NCBI RefSeq assembly: GCF_024124825.1
Contig: NZ_JAMXSS010000002.1
Location: 3,596,001 to 3,660,000 of the forward strand
DNA length: 64,000 bases
DNA from: Arthrobacter sp. H16F315
GTDB taxonomy: Bacteria > Actinomycetota > Actinomycetes > Actinomycetales > Micrococcaceae
Direction: 5' to 3'
Shown piece after piece: positions 9,466 through 17,416 of the stretch. The notes under the pieces are model-generated. The model had not been told where the DNA came from. It did not search any database and saw only the letters and a list, made by a program, of their open reading frames with translations. Position 1 is the first letter of the stretch, and every line of letters starts with the position of its first letter. Both the position numbers and the translations under genes were made by a program.

Positions 9466-9963
9466 ATGGCATTGAGCGCATCCACCACCCTTCCGCACAG
9501 CGTCGAGAGCGTCACAGCTGTGTTCGTGAACCAGGACTTCCTGCGCCACACAAGTGAACTTGTCGGTGGCACCCTTGAGTCGTTCACCGTGGACGGTGAC
9601 ACGGCCGGCGCCTTCAGCACCACTACGGTGCGGACCATCCCGACCACCCGGATGCCGGATATTGCCCGGAAGTTCGTTGGCGAAACCTTGAAGGTGACGC
9701 AACTGGAGGCCTGGGACGCCCCCGCGGCCGATGGCTCCCGGTTGAGCAACATCACCTTGAAAGTCTCCGGCGCGCCGTTGGACGTTAAAGCCGTGCAGCG
9801 GCTCATCGCCGACGGCGGCGGCACCCGGATCGAGCTGGACGGAACAGTCACCTCCTCGGTCCCGTTCCTGGGCGGCAAGATCGCCGAGGCGGCCGAGCCA
9901 ATGGTGGGCAAAGCACTTAACATCCAGTCCACCCAGGCCCGGGCCTGGCTCGAAAGCCACTAG
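9466..9963 (+). CDS. DUF2505 domain protein
   Basis: A 165-residue protein of the actinobacterial DUF2505 family, which resembles START/SRPBCC lipid-binding folds. The N-terminal segment (TTLPHSVESVTAVFVNQDF) and the central pattern DVKAVQRLIADGGGTRIELDG followed by VPFLGGKIAEAAEP are visible. ATG at 9466 has GGAGGA 6 bases upstream. The next gene begins 3 bases after the stop, so the two are almost surely one operon, an arrangement known for these families. Function is unknown; a role with membrane lipids is only suggested by the fold. Confidence 0.82.
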   Translation: MALSASTTLPHSVESVTAVFVNQDFLRHTSELVGGTLESFTVDGDTAGAFSTTTVRTIPTTRMPDIARKFVGETLKVTQLEAWDAPAADGSRLSNITLKVSGAPLDVKAVQRLIADGGGTRIELDGTVTSSVPFLGGKIAEAAEPMVGKALNIQSTQARAWLESH

Positions 9964-9966
9964 CCG

Positions 9967-10188
9967 ATGGCGCTGACGGGGTTTCCCGGCGTCGTCCTGC
10001 TCGTCGCCGGCATCTGGTCCCTTGTGGTCTGGCCGCCCTTCCTGCGCCGGGTCCTTAAGGACCCGCGGGCCCACGACGGCAATGGCAAAGCCACCCGGTT
10101 CCTGACCGTGCACGTGGCCCTGGTCAGTATCTCGCTGATCTTCGGCGCGGCGACGGCGGCCATCGGGATCGCCGGCCTGCTGGGCTGA
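9967..10188 (+). CDS. SCO4848-type small membrane protein
   Basis: A 73-residue protein with two membrane segments (~8-25 and ~47-70) separated by a charged loop containing FLRRVLKDPRAHD. This layout and the WSLVVWPPFL motif match the actinobacterial SCO4848 family, which normally lies beside a DUF2505 gene, as here. The start is 3 bases after the DUF2505 stop, so translation is probably coupled. No biochemical role is known. Confidence 0.75.
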   Translation: MALTGFPGVVLLVAGIWSLVVWPPFLRRVLKDPRAHDGNGKATRFLTVHVALVSISLIFGAATAAIGIAGLLG

Positions 10189-10353
10189 GCGCAAGGCCCG
10201 ATCCGGTCCGGTATACACGGCGGCACATTCCGCCGCGGCCTGCTCAGGACTAGAGTAAGGTTCCACCTGCTGTGCGCACCGTCGCAGCGAACGCGGCCCA
10301 GTGGGACGCGGCATACTTTCTGTGAATCGATTCGATCTCGAAGGGAATTGCCG

Positions 10354-10833
10354 ATGCCATCCAAGCGGCTGGCCAAGCGGGAACTGTTGGCCTATCTCGC
10401 CGTGTTGGCCCTGATCGCATTCTGGCCCTCCCCGGTCGATGCCCCGGCCGCGGGCCTCCTCGCGCGGGTATTGCGTAAGCTCCACAGCTGGGGAGCGCCG
10501 CCGTGGATCAACTACGACCTTGCCGAGAGCGTTGCCAACATCCTGCTGTTTGTCCCGCTGGGAGTGCTGCTGGTGTGGATCCTCGGACGCAGCTACTGGT
10601 GGGTCGCTGCGCCCGCCGCATTGATCACCTCGGGGGCCATCGAAGTCGGCCAGTTCCTCTTCCTGCCGGCCAGATTCCCGACCTTCTCCGATGTCATCGC
10701 CAACACCGCCGGAGGAGTCCTTGGCGGGGCCCTTAGCTACCTGCTCTGGCACAAAATCGGTCCCGGCGCGCGCCGTCTGCCTGCCCTGCAACCCGATCGG
10801 GGCAGCGCGCGCCCGGACCGCTCCGCTCCCTGA
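10354..10833 (+). CDS. VanZ-like membrane protein
   Basis: A 159-residue protein with about four membrane segments and the VanZ pattern: DLAESVANILLFVPLGVLL, then SGAIEVGQFLF and FSDVIANTAGGVLGGALSY. The conserved Glu, Asp and Asn within membrane segments are present. VanZ itself gives low-level teicoplanin resistance, but most family members have no known role. ATG at 10354 has AAGGGA 7 bases upstream; a TTG six bases earlier is a less likely start. The C-terminal ~25 residues are polar and Arg-rich. Confidence 0.85.
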   Translation: MPSKRLAKRELLAYLAVLALIAFWPSPVDAPAAGLLARVLRKLHSWGAPPWINYDLAESVANILLFVPLGVLLVWILGRSYWWVAAPAALITSGAIEVGQFLFLPARFPTFSDVIANTAGGVLGGALSYLLWHKIGPGARRLPALQPDRGSARPDRSAP

Positions 10834-11009
10834 CCCGAGGCCGCAACACGCCCTTTCGGGAGTCCGGCGAATTACCGTGGTGCCAGGGTTTTCCAACAAT
10901 CGCCTAAATGCTCGGGAACAGGTCAAGAAATGTTGGCTGTGACGTCTCGGAATGGCAAATTTTGTGGAAAACTGAGTAAATTCCGTTGCTTCATGAAAGG
11001 GATCTGCAA

Positions 11010-12323
11010 ATGCGAATTTCCGTTATCGGCTGCGGCTATCTGGGAGCCGTCCATGCCGCCTGTATGGCCAAGCTCGGGCACGATGTTGTGGGAATCGATC
11101 TCGACGAGAAAAAGATCTCCGCACTGGCCGCAGGCAAGGCACCGTTTTATGAGCCGGTACTCGATGATCTCCTTGTTGATCTTGCACAGTCGGGCCGCTT
11201 GCGGTTCACCACGGATATACAAGAGGCACGCGGCTGCGAGGTGCACTTCATCTGCGTCGGCACGCCACAAAAGCGCGGCGAGAACGCCGCGGACCTTAAG
11301 TTCGTCGATGCTGCCGTACATTCGCTCGCGGGCCAGCTGAGCCCCGGCGATGTGGTGGCCGGGAAGTCCACCGTCCCGGTCGGGACCGCTGCCCGTCTGG
11401 CGGAAATCATCAAGGATGCGGAAAAGGACGCACATCTCGCGTGGAACCCGGAGTTCCTCCGTGAGGGCCACGCCGTATCAGATACCCTGAGCCCGGACCG
11501 CTTCGTCTACGGCGTCGAGGACGGCAACGAAGACCACCCCGCCGTCAGGGTACTGGACCACGTCTACGAGACGGCGCTCTCCACCGGAACACCGAGGCTG
11601 ATAACGGATTTTGCCACGGCTGAGCTGGTCAAGACGGCCGCCAACTCGTTCCTGGCAACCAAGATTTCATTTATCAACGCCATGGCCGAGGTGTGTGAGG
11701 CCGCCGGCGCCGATGTTACCCGGCTGGCCGATGCCATCGGCCTGGATGACCGGATCGGCCGGAAGTTCCTCAACGCCGGCATCGGCTTCGGCGGAGGCTG
11801 CCTGCCAAAGGACATCAGGGCCTTTATGGCCAGGGCCGGCGAACTCGGAGCGGACCAGGCCTTGACGTTTCTGCGCGAAGTGGACGCCATCAACATGCGG
11901 CGCCGAACCCGCGTTGTGGAAGTCACCCGCGAACTTTGCGGCGGCACCCTGATGGGCCAGCGCATCGCAGTGCTCGGTGCCGCGTTCAAGCCGGAGAGTG
12001 ATGATGTCCGGGATTCTCCGGCGCTGAGCGCCGCCGCGCAGCTGCAACTCCAGGGCGCAGTGGTGACCGTGACCGATCCCCAGGCGTTGTCGAATGCCGC
12101 CAAGCGGTTCCCGGAACTGCAAATGGAGTCTGATCTTGAATCCACCCTCCAGCATGCCGACGCGGTGCTGCTGCTCACTGAATGGAAGGAATACCGGGAC
12201 CTGGATCCGCACACGACCGGCGCACTGGTTGCCTCGCGCCGGATACTCGACGGGCGGAACGTCCTGGACCCCGCCAAATGGCGGGCTGCCGGGTGGACGT
12301 ACCGCGGAATGGGCCGCCCGTAG
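11010..12323 (+). CDS. ugd: UDP-glucose 6-dehydrogenase
   Basis: Oxidises UDP-glucose to UDP-glucuronate with two NAD+. 437 residues, normal length. The NAD fold opens with ISVIGCGYLGAVHAACMAKLGHD; the central domain carries WNPEFLREGHAV and the catalytic loop GIGFGGGCLPKD with its cysteine; the UDP-binding C-terminal domain shows GAAFKPESDDVRDSP. ATG 11010 follows GAAAGGGA by 7 bases. It is convergent with sufU, with 5 bp between stops. Together with galU at 16.4-17.4 kb it would supply UDP-glucose and UDP-glucuronic acid to the polysaccharide locus, so the polymer probably contains glucuronate (inference). Confidence 0.95.
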   Translation: MRISVIGCGYLGAVHAACMAKLGHDVVGIDLDEKKISALAAGKAPFYEPVLDDLLVDLAQSGRLRFTTDIQEARGCEVHFICVGTPQKRGENAADLKFVDAAVHSLAGQLSPGDVVAGKSTVPVGTAARLAEIIKDAEKDAHLAWNPEFLREGHAVSDTLSPDRFVYGVEDGNEDHPAVRVLDHVYETALSTGTPRLITDFATAELVKTAANSFLATKISFINAMAEVCEAAGADVTRLADAIGLDDRIGRKFLNAGIGFGGGCLPKDIRAFMARAGELGADQALTFLREVDAINMRRRTRVVEVTRELCGGTLMGQRIAVLGAAFKPESDDVRDSPALSAAAQLQLQGAVVTVTDPQALSNAAKRFPELQMESDLESTLQHADAVLLLTEWKEYRDLDPHTTGALVASRRILDGRNVLDPAKWRAAGWTYRGMGRP

Positions 12324-12328
12324 GCGCT

Positions 12329-12784
12329 TCAGTCAGGCAGCGCCCGGGCCAGGGACTCTTCCGCGGCAACCCAGGAGAGCATCGCGCATTTGACCCGCGC
12401 AGCATATTTGGAGACGCCTTCAAAGGCCGCCGCGTCGCCAAGAATTTCCGGATCAGCGGCGAGCTTTCCCCGCGAGCGGAGCACGTCCCGGAAACTGCCG
12501 ATCATCTCCCGGAATGCTTCGATTTCCATCCCTTCGGCAAGATCGGTGAGCACCGAGGCTGAAGCCATGGAAATGGAGCAGCCCGCGCCGTCCCAGCGCA
12601 GTTGTTCTACCTTGCCGTGGGAAAGGGCCAGGCGCACGGTGATTTCGTCCCCGCACACCGGGTTGAGTTGGTGCGACTGGCCCGACGTTGACCCCGGCGG
12701 GAGCGCAGCCGAGCCGAGGCCGCTGCCGTGACGCAGTTTCGCGTGCTCAAGAATGATTTGTTGGTAGAGCTGTTCAAGGCTCAT
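12329..12784 (-). CDS. sufU: SUF-system iron-sulfur assembly protein SufU
   Basis: A 151-residue NifU/IscU-like protein that, in Gram-positive bacteria, accepts sulfur from SufS through a zinc-bound cysteine. The three conserved cysteines lie in NPVCGDEI, DGAGCSISMAS and VKCAMLSW, and the conserved Asp is present. The insertion between the second and third cysteine that separates SufU from IscU is present. It starts 12 bp after the sufS stop with AAGGAA before its ATG, so the two genes form an operon. Confidence 0.92.
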   Translation of the reverse strand: MSLEQLYQQIILEHAKLRHGSGLGSAALPPGSTSGQSHQLNPVCGDEITVRLALSHGKVEQLRWDGAGCSISMASASVLTDLAEGMEIEAFREMIGSFRDVLRSRGKLAADPEILGDAAAFEGVSKYAARVKCAMLSWVAAEESLARALPD

Positions 12785-12796
12785 GGGACTCTTCCT

Positions 12797-14095
12797 TTAT
12801 GCGCCGAAATAGGCGCGGACTTCACTGACGGCGGCGAGCAAAAAGTCCACTTCCGAGGTTGTGTTGTACAGGTAAGTACTGGCCCGGGTCGTGGCTGTTA
12901 CGCCCAAACGGCGGTGCAGGGGCTGCGCACAGTGGTGGCCCACCCGCACCGCGATGCCGCGGCTGTCGAGGAACTGCCCAACGTCGTGGGCGTGGACGCC
13001 TTCGACGTCGAAGGACGCGAGGCCTATCCGTTCCACGCCCGGAGCCGGACCAAGCACCCGCACACCGGGGATGCCGGTCAAGCCCTCCACCAGGCGCTGC
13101 CCGAGCAAGGACTCCCACGCATGGATGCGCTCCAACCCGGTCTCGGTGAGGTAGTTGGCTGCGGCGGCGAGCGCGATCGCCTGGGAGATCTTCTGCGTTC
13201 CTGCTTCGAAGCGCTGCGGGGAAGGCAGGAAGCTGGCCCGCTCCATCGAGACCGTAGTGATCATGGAGCCGCCGGTAAGGAACGGCGGAAGGGCGTCGAG
13301 CAGTTCCGCACGGCCGTAAAGCACGCCGATTCCGGTTGGCCCGAGCATCTTGTGGCCGGACAGAACCGCGAAATCGACGTCCAGGTTCTTGACGTCCAGG
13401 GGCAGATGCGGCGCCGACTGGCAGGCGTCCAGGACAGTCAGCGCACCGGCGGCCCGGGCAAGTGCCACCAGGTCTTTGACCGGGTTGATCGTGCCAAGGA
13501 CGTTGGAGGCGTGGCTGAAGGCGAGCAGCCGGGTAGCCGGATTGATGATTCCGGCTGCGGCTGCCATATCCAGGTGTCCCGCGTCGTCAACCGGAATGAA
13601 CCGCAGGACCGCGCCCGTGCGTGCGGCAAGTTGCTGCCACGGAATGAGGTTCGCGTGATGCTCCATTTCCGTGACCACAATCTCGTCACCGGCGCCCAGC
13701 GCGAACCGGGCCGCCTCGCTGGGCGCACCCGGCAGGGAAGCGTTGAGGAAGGAGTAGCTGAGCAGGTTCAGCCCCTCGGTGGCGTTGGCCGTCCAGATGA
13801 TCTCCACGGCCGCTGCACCCACGAAGGCTGCCAGCGTTTCCCGTGAATCTTCAAAGGACTCCGTCGCTTCGACGGCCAATTGGTGGGCGCCGCGGTGGAC
13901 TGCGGCGTTGCGCTGTTCGTAGAATTCCCGTTCGGCGTCGATAACGCTTACCGGATTCTGGGATGTCGCCCCGGAGTCGAGATACACCAGCGGACGCCCG
14001 CCAACGGAGCGGGAAAGGATGGGGAAATCGTTGCGGATGCGCAGCACTTCGTCGTCGTTGAGCGCTGGCAGCCGGAGCGCCTGGGTCCGTGACAT
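12797..14095 (-). CDS. sufS: Cysteine desulfurase SufS
   Basis: A PLP enzyme that removes sulfur from cysteine for Fe-S cluster assembly; SufU is the next gene. 432 residues. Visible motifs: DSGATSQNP and VHRGAHQLA at the N-terminus, TEMEHHANLIPWQ, the PLP lysine in AVLSGHKMLGPTGIGVLYG, and the active-site cysteine in VRVGHHCAQPLH. The start is uncertain. ATG 14095 gives the usual N-terminus; a better ribosome site (GGAGGAGG) lies further up and could serve a GTG at 14110, five codons earlier. No sufBCD genes are in the window. Confidence 0.93.
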   Translation of the reverse strand: MSRTQALRLPALNDDEVLRIRNDFPILSRSVGGRPLVYLDSGATSQNPVSVIDAEREFYEQRNAAVHRGAHQLAVEATESFEDSRETLAAFVGAAAVEIIWTANATEGLNLLSYSFLNASLPGAPSEAARFALGAGDEIVVTEMEHHANLIPWQQLAARTGAVLRFIPVDDAGHLDMAAAAGIINPATRLLAFSHASNVLGTINPVKDLVALARAAGALTVLDACQSAPHLPLDVKNLDVDFAVLSGHKMLGPTGIGVLYGRAELLDALPPFLTGGSMITTVSMERASFLPSPQRFEAGTQKISQAIALAAAANYLTETGLERIHAWESLLGQRLVEGLTGIPGVRVLGPAPGVERIGLASFDVEGVHAHDVGQFLDSRGIAVRVGHHCAQPLHRRLGVTATTRASTYLYNTTSEVDFLLAAVSEVRAYFGA

Positions 14096-14154
14096 CGGTA
14101 CAGGTAACACCTTGCCTCCTCCGGTCGGGTCGAGTGGGCCAACGCCCATCATCG

Positions 14155-14192
14155 CACGGAAGGGGACCGCCGACAGGCAGTCCCCTTCCGTG
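14155..14192 (-). terminator. Hairpin terminator after the secreted-protein gene
   Basis: A perfect 13-bp inverted repeat (CACGGAAGGGGAC) with a 12-base loop lies 60 bp past the stop of the 14252-15322 gene and upstream of sufS, so it probably separates the two transcripts. Confidence 0.65.
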
Positions 14193-14251
14193 TGATCACA
14201 ATGGCCAGACCGGCGCAGCCCGTCCCGGGAGCCGGGCCGTGCAGCGGACGA

Positions 14252-15322
14252 TCAGCGCAGGTGATCCTGGCTAGAGCAGCTGGGCAGCTTGCGGTACCCG
14301 GGGGTTCCGCCGCCGCCGACAGCGGTGGCCGAATTGTTCGACACAACACGCAGGTACTGCCGGATGGCCGCAAAGTCGTTGCGCATGCGGTTGAAGGCGG
14401 CGCCGGCCGCCGCAGGCTCGGCGTAAAGCACGGTCCCACCTGCCGCGTCAACGACGTAGGCCCCAAAGTTCTGCAGGGCTTCGGCCAGCGCACGGCCCTC
14501 AGGGCTGAGGGGAAGGGCGGCCACATTGACGTTTCCGGGAATACCGAACAGGGTACCCATCGGGATCGGACCGCTGTATTTTGAGCTGGCGTTGCCGTCC
14601 TGGCGTTTGGCCGGCCAGACCGGACCCAGCTTGAGCTTGGACTGCGGAATCGCGATGGCCAAGGCGTGCGGAATCCGCAGCTCCTGGACCTCGTGGGCCC
14701 GGATCAGGCCCCCGAGTGCGCTGACTCCTGCTGCCCGGACCCCATTGGTGCCGCCGTCGCCCTTGAGGTCCGTCTTCACCTGGAAACCGGACTTCCAAGC
14801 GGTAGCGGAGACCTGCTTCATTGTCCAGTTCTCGTAGGCGGTGGCGGCATCGGGCTGCGTGATGACCAAGTGGCCGTCAGTGCCGATGGCGACCTGGGTG
14901 TTCGAGGGAACACGGTAGTTCCACGTCCAGGTCGGGCTGGTTGACACGGACGCTGTCGGATCGCTGGTTGTTGCGTTGACGACGGGAATGGACCACTGCT
15001 CGCAGTTGATGTAGCAGCCGCCGGACAGCAGGCTGCTGGTCTTGGCCGCTGACGGGCTTTCAAAGACGGCAGCGGAACCCAAAGCGGTATTCCAGAATGA
15101 CGTCGAGCTGAAGGGGTGACGAAAGACGCTTCGTGATCCGGCAGTTGCGGCGGCTTGAGCACCGGCCGTGGCTGCCATCGCCGAACCTGAGGTGGCGCCC
15201 ATACCTGCGGCGGCTACGGCAGATGCCGCGAGACCTTTGAGGAACGAACTACGTGAGAAGACGGCGGACCGAACGCCGTTCAGGTTGTTTTTCGTACTCT
15301 TGTGTGAAGTTTCGTGTGACAT
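14252..15322 (-). CDS. Secreted protein of unknown function in the polysaccharide locus
   Basis: 356 residues. The N-terminus is an export signal: a polar stretch, SRSSFLKGLAAS, then a hydrophobic Ala/Gly core ending near SAMAA (~residue 50). This looks like a Tat signal with one of the twin arginines replaced (SRSSFLK). The mature part begins FRHPFSSTSFWNT and later has LGGLIRAHEVQELRIPHALA and PIPMGTLFGIPGNV, a pattern I have seen in secreted actinobacterial proteins of undefined role. A single close Cys pair (GGCYINCEQW) could form a disulfide. I do not recognise a catalytic motif. It is flanked by terminator-like hairpins on both sides, so it may be a single-gene transcript. Confidence 0.6.
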   Translation of the reverse strand: MSHETSHKSTKNNLNGVRSAVFSRSSFLKGLAASAVAAAGMGATSGSAMAATAGAQAAATAGSRSVFRHPFSSTSFWNTALGSAAVFESPSAAKTSSLLSGGCYINCEQWSIPVVNATTSDPTASVSTSPTWTWNYRVPSNTQVAIGTDGHLVITQPDAATAYENWTMKQVSATAWKSGFQVKTDLKGDGGTNGVRAAGVSALGGLIRAHEVQELRIPHALAIAIPQSKLKLGPVWPAKRQDGNASSKYSGPIPMGTLFGIPGNVNVAALPLSPEGRALAEALQNFGAYVVDAAGGTVLYAEPAAAGAAFNRMRNDFAAIRQYLRVVSNNSATAVGGGGTPGYRKLPSCSSQDHLR

Positions 15323-15367
15323 TCATGACCTCTTGCGGAATGCGTCCGCCCCCAAGCCGACAACACA

Positions 15368-15397
15368 ACGTCGCAGGAACTTGTGTTCCCGCGACGT
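15368..15397 (-). terminator. Hairpin between the SGNH gene and the secreted-protein gene
   Basis: A 13-bp inverted repeat with one mismatch and a 4-base loop, followed on the minus strand by a TGTTGTGTTGT stretch. It lies 164 bp past the SGNH stop and 46 bp before the next start. It could end galU-SGNH transcription or act as a leader attenuator for the secreted protein. Confidence 0.45.
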
Positions 15398-15560
15398 CTA
15401 CCCGCATGTTGATTGTTGGGTGTTTACGATCAGAACGTTACACACGCGCCGGACCGTACGGCCAATCGGAAGGTGATCTGCGTCACTTAATTTTGCGCGC
15501 GACGGCGGCGGCGGGGCGGGTACTTTACCGGCGGGATTTTCCCGATCGGCCGCCCGGGCG

Positions 15561-16390
15561 TTAATGGACCCGCTGGTCAGCCATCGATTGGGAAGCGCCC
15601 TTGGGGTCCGGAAACCTGAGTGCCGCCTGGATGGTTTTCGCAATGGCGGCGTGACCAAGATCACTTGGAAAAAAGTTGTCCGTGGCCCGCCCGTCGGGCA
15701 GCTTTTTGTCAGCCCAGCGGTTCTTCTCGGACTGGAAGAGACCGTTCAGGGGCCGGAACCGCCCTTGGTTCCGGCCGCAGGCATCCTCAGCGAGCCGGTC
15801 GAATTCCGCTGTCGACTTTTTGTCTCCCCACGAACCCAGGCAGAGCAACCCGGCCGTTGGGGAAGCGGCGCGTACCGCCGAGATCAGTCCCGGGTAGGCC
15901 GCGGTAAATCCAGCGAGGTCCGCCTTGGCAGCCTCGTTCGTCCCGACCATCACCAGAACCAGGTCGAATGCCTTCCTGGCGGGGAGCCTCGCGGCAAGCT
16001 CATCGGTTTTGAGGGTCCCCCCGTCGCGGACGACGCAAGCACTGTTAACTCCACCGGCCCCTTGGACTCCAGCCCCGCTGCGAGGAGGGACCGGTAGCGA
16101 GCCCCCTCCGTGGACGCAGAGGAGCCAAGCGTAATCGCATCTCCGACCAGCAGCACCCGCAAGGGCCGGTCCGGCGGGAAAACCACCTTGACTGTCACTG
16201 CATCAAGGGCAGCCTCGGCGCGCTGGGCCATTCGTGACTCGACCTGGGCTACGTAGGCATCCGCCCGATCCAGGTCGGCCGCCGGCGTCGGGGCCACCGG
16301 TGGGGTGAGGACCGTGACCGTCGTCAAAATGGTGGTGGCCACCAGACCCGTCAGGCCCGCAACCCGAAGTATCCCGGCACCCCTACCCAT
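15561..16390 (-). CDS. SGNH-hydrolase-fold protein, frameshifted here, catalytic Ser replaced by Ala
   Basis: The protein has an N-terminal membrane segment (~residues 5-30) and then an SGNH fold. Block I reads VGDAITLGSS where the family has GDS; block III is LVMVGTNEA; the last block is FFPSDLGHAAIA. The frame breaks at the C6 run 16017-16022, where one extra base restores LVLVMVGTNEA; the repaired gene is 831 bp (276 residues). SGNH proteins in such loci often remove or add acetyl groups on polysaccharide. With alanine at the nucleophile it would be inactive or non-hydrolytic, unless GCG is a miscalled TCG. The ATG 16390 start overlaps the galU stop by 8 bp with AAGGAAG upstream, so the two are an operon. 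Confidence 0.72.
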
Positions 16391-17351
16391 AGGGTGAGGC
16401 TTCCTTTGAGGCGAAGACACCACTATTGGAGAACGGCGAATTCCCGCTCATGTACGACGGTCCGGAAAATTCGCTGATATCGACGATCTCCTGCATCCAT
16501 TTGCGTAATTCCCGGCCGAAATCATCTCGCTCCAAAGCAATAGTGACCACCGCTTTGATGTAACTGAATTTATCCCCGGTGTCGAACCGGCGGCCGTTAT
16601 AGATGACGCCGAATACACCGTTGCCTGTGCTGCCTGCCGCTGCCAATGATTGCAGGGCATCGGTGAGTTGGATTTCGCATCCGCGGCCCGGTTTGGTTAG
16701 TGAAAGTTCAGCAAATATCTCCGGGTGCAGAACGTACCGGCCAATCACGGCGAGATTCGAGGGTGCACATTCCTGTTCAGGCTTCTCGACCATTCCAGTG
16801 ATCCGGACATAGTCCTGGCCCGGCACAACGTCAACCGCTGCGCAACCATAAGCTGAAATCTGCTCCGGGTCGACTTCCATCAGGGCCACTACGGATCCTC
16901 CGCTGATCGCCTGCGCCTCAATCATGCGCGCCAGGAGGTCCTCGCGTTCGTCGATCAGGTCGTCTCCGAGCAGTACAGCGAACGGCTCGTTATCAATGTG
17001 CTTTTCGGCCATAAGCACCGCGTGGCCCAGTCCCAGGGGCTCGCCCTGGCGGAGGTAGTGCAGGTCCGCGAGCTCCGAGGCCTGCCGGACCGCCGCCAGT
17101 TTCGTGACGTCACCCTTGCATTCCAAGATGCGCTCCAGCTGCGGCGAGCGGTCAAAGTGATCCTCCAGTGCACCTTTGTCCCGGCCTGTGATCATCAGGA
17201 TGTCTTCGAGTCCGGCCCTTACCGCCTCTTCGACGACGTACTGGACGGCCGGTTTGTCCACCACCGGCAGCAGTTCCTTGGGAACTGCCTTGGTTGCCGG
17301 CAGGAAGCGGGTCCCCAGCCCTGCCGCCGGAATGACTGCCTTGCGAATCAT
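16383..17351 (-). CDS. galU: UTP-glucose-1-phosphate uridylyltransferase
   Basis: Makes UDP-glucose from glucose 1-phosphate and UTP, the precursor for ugd and for glucosyl transfer. 322 residues. The nucleotide-binding signature AVIPAAGLGTRFLPATKA is at the N-terminus, then KELLPVVDKPAVQYVVEEA, LGLGHAVLMAE, VLLGDDLIDE and the GalU-typical MVEKPEQECAPSNLAVIGRY and GDKFSYIKAVV. ATG 17351 has GGGGGA 4 bases before it; an in-frame ATG at 17363 has no ribosome site. The C-terminal ~30 residues are Ser/Gly-rich and longer than usual. It is followed by the SGNH gene with overlapping ends and preceded by the kelch gene, 65 bp away. Confidence 0.95.
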   Translation of the reverse strand: MIRKAVIPAAGLGTRFLPATKAVPKELLPVVDKPAVQYVVEEAVRAGLEDILMITGRDKGALEDHFDRSPQLERILECKGDVTKLAAVRQASELADLHYLRQGEPLGLGHAVLMAEKHIDNEPFAVLLGDDLIDEREDLLARMIEAQAISGGSVVALMEVDPEQISAYGCAAVDVVPGQDYVRITGMVEKPEQECAPSNLAVIGRYVLHPEIFAELSLTKPGRGCEIQLTDALQSLAAAGSTGNGVFGVIYNGRRFDTGDKFSYIKAVVTIALERDDFGRELRKWMQEIVDISEFSGPSYMSGNSPFSNSGVFASKEASPYG

Positions 17352-17416
17352 GTTTCCCCCCATGGTCAAAGTTGACTTACACCCGCCGATGAGATGATCG
17401 GCGATGGTCGCGAAGA

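Noticed and set aside
17384..17403. Small hairpin between the kelch and galU genes as a terminator
   Set aside because: Only a 7-bp stem without a T-tract; too weak to annotate.
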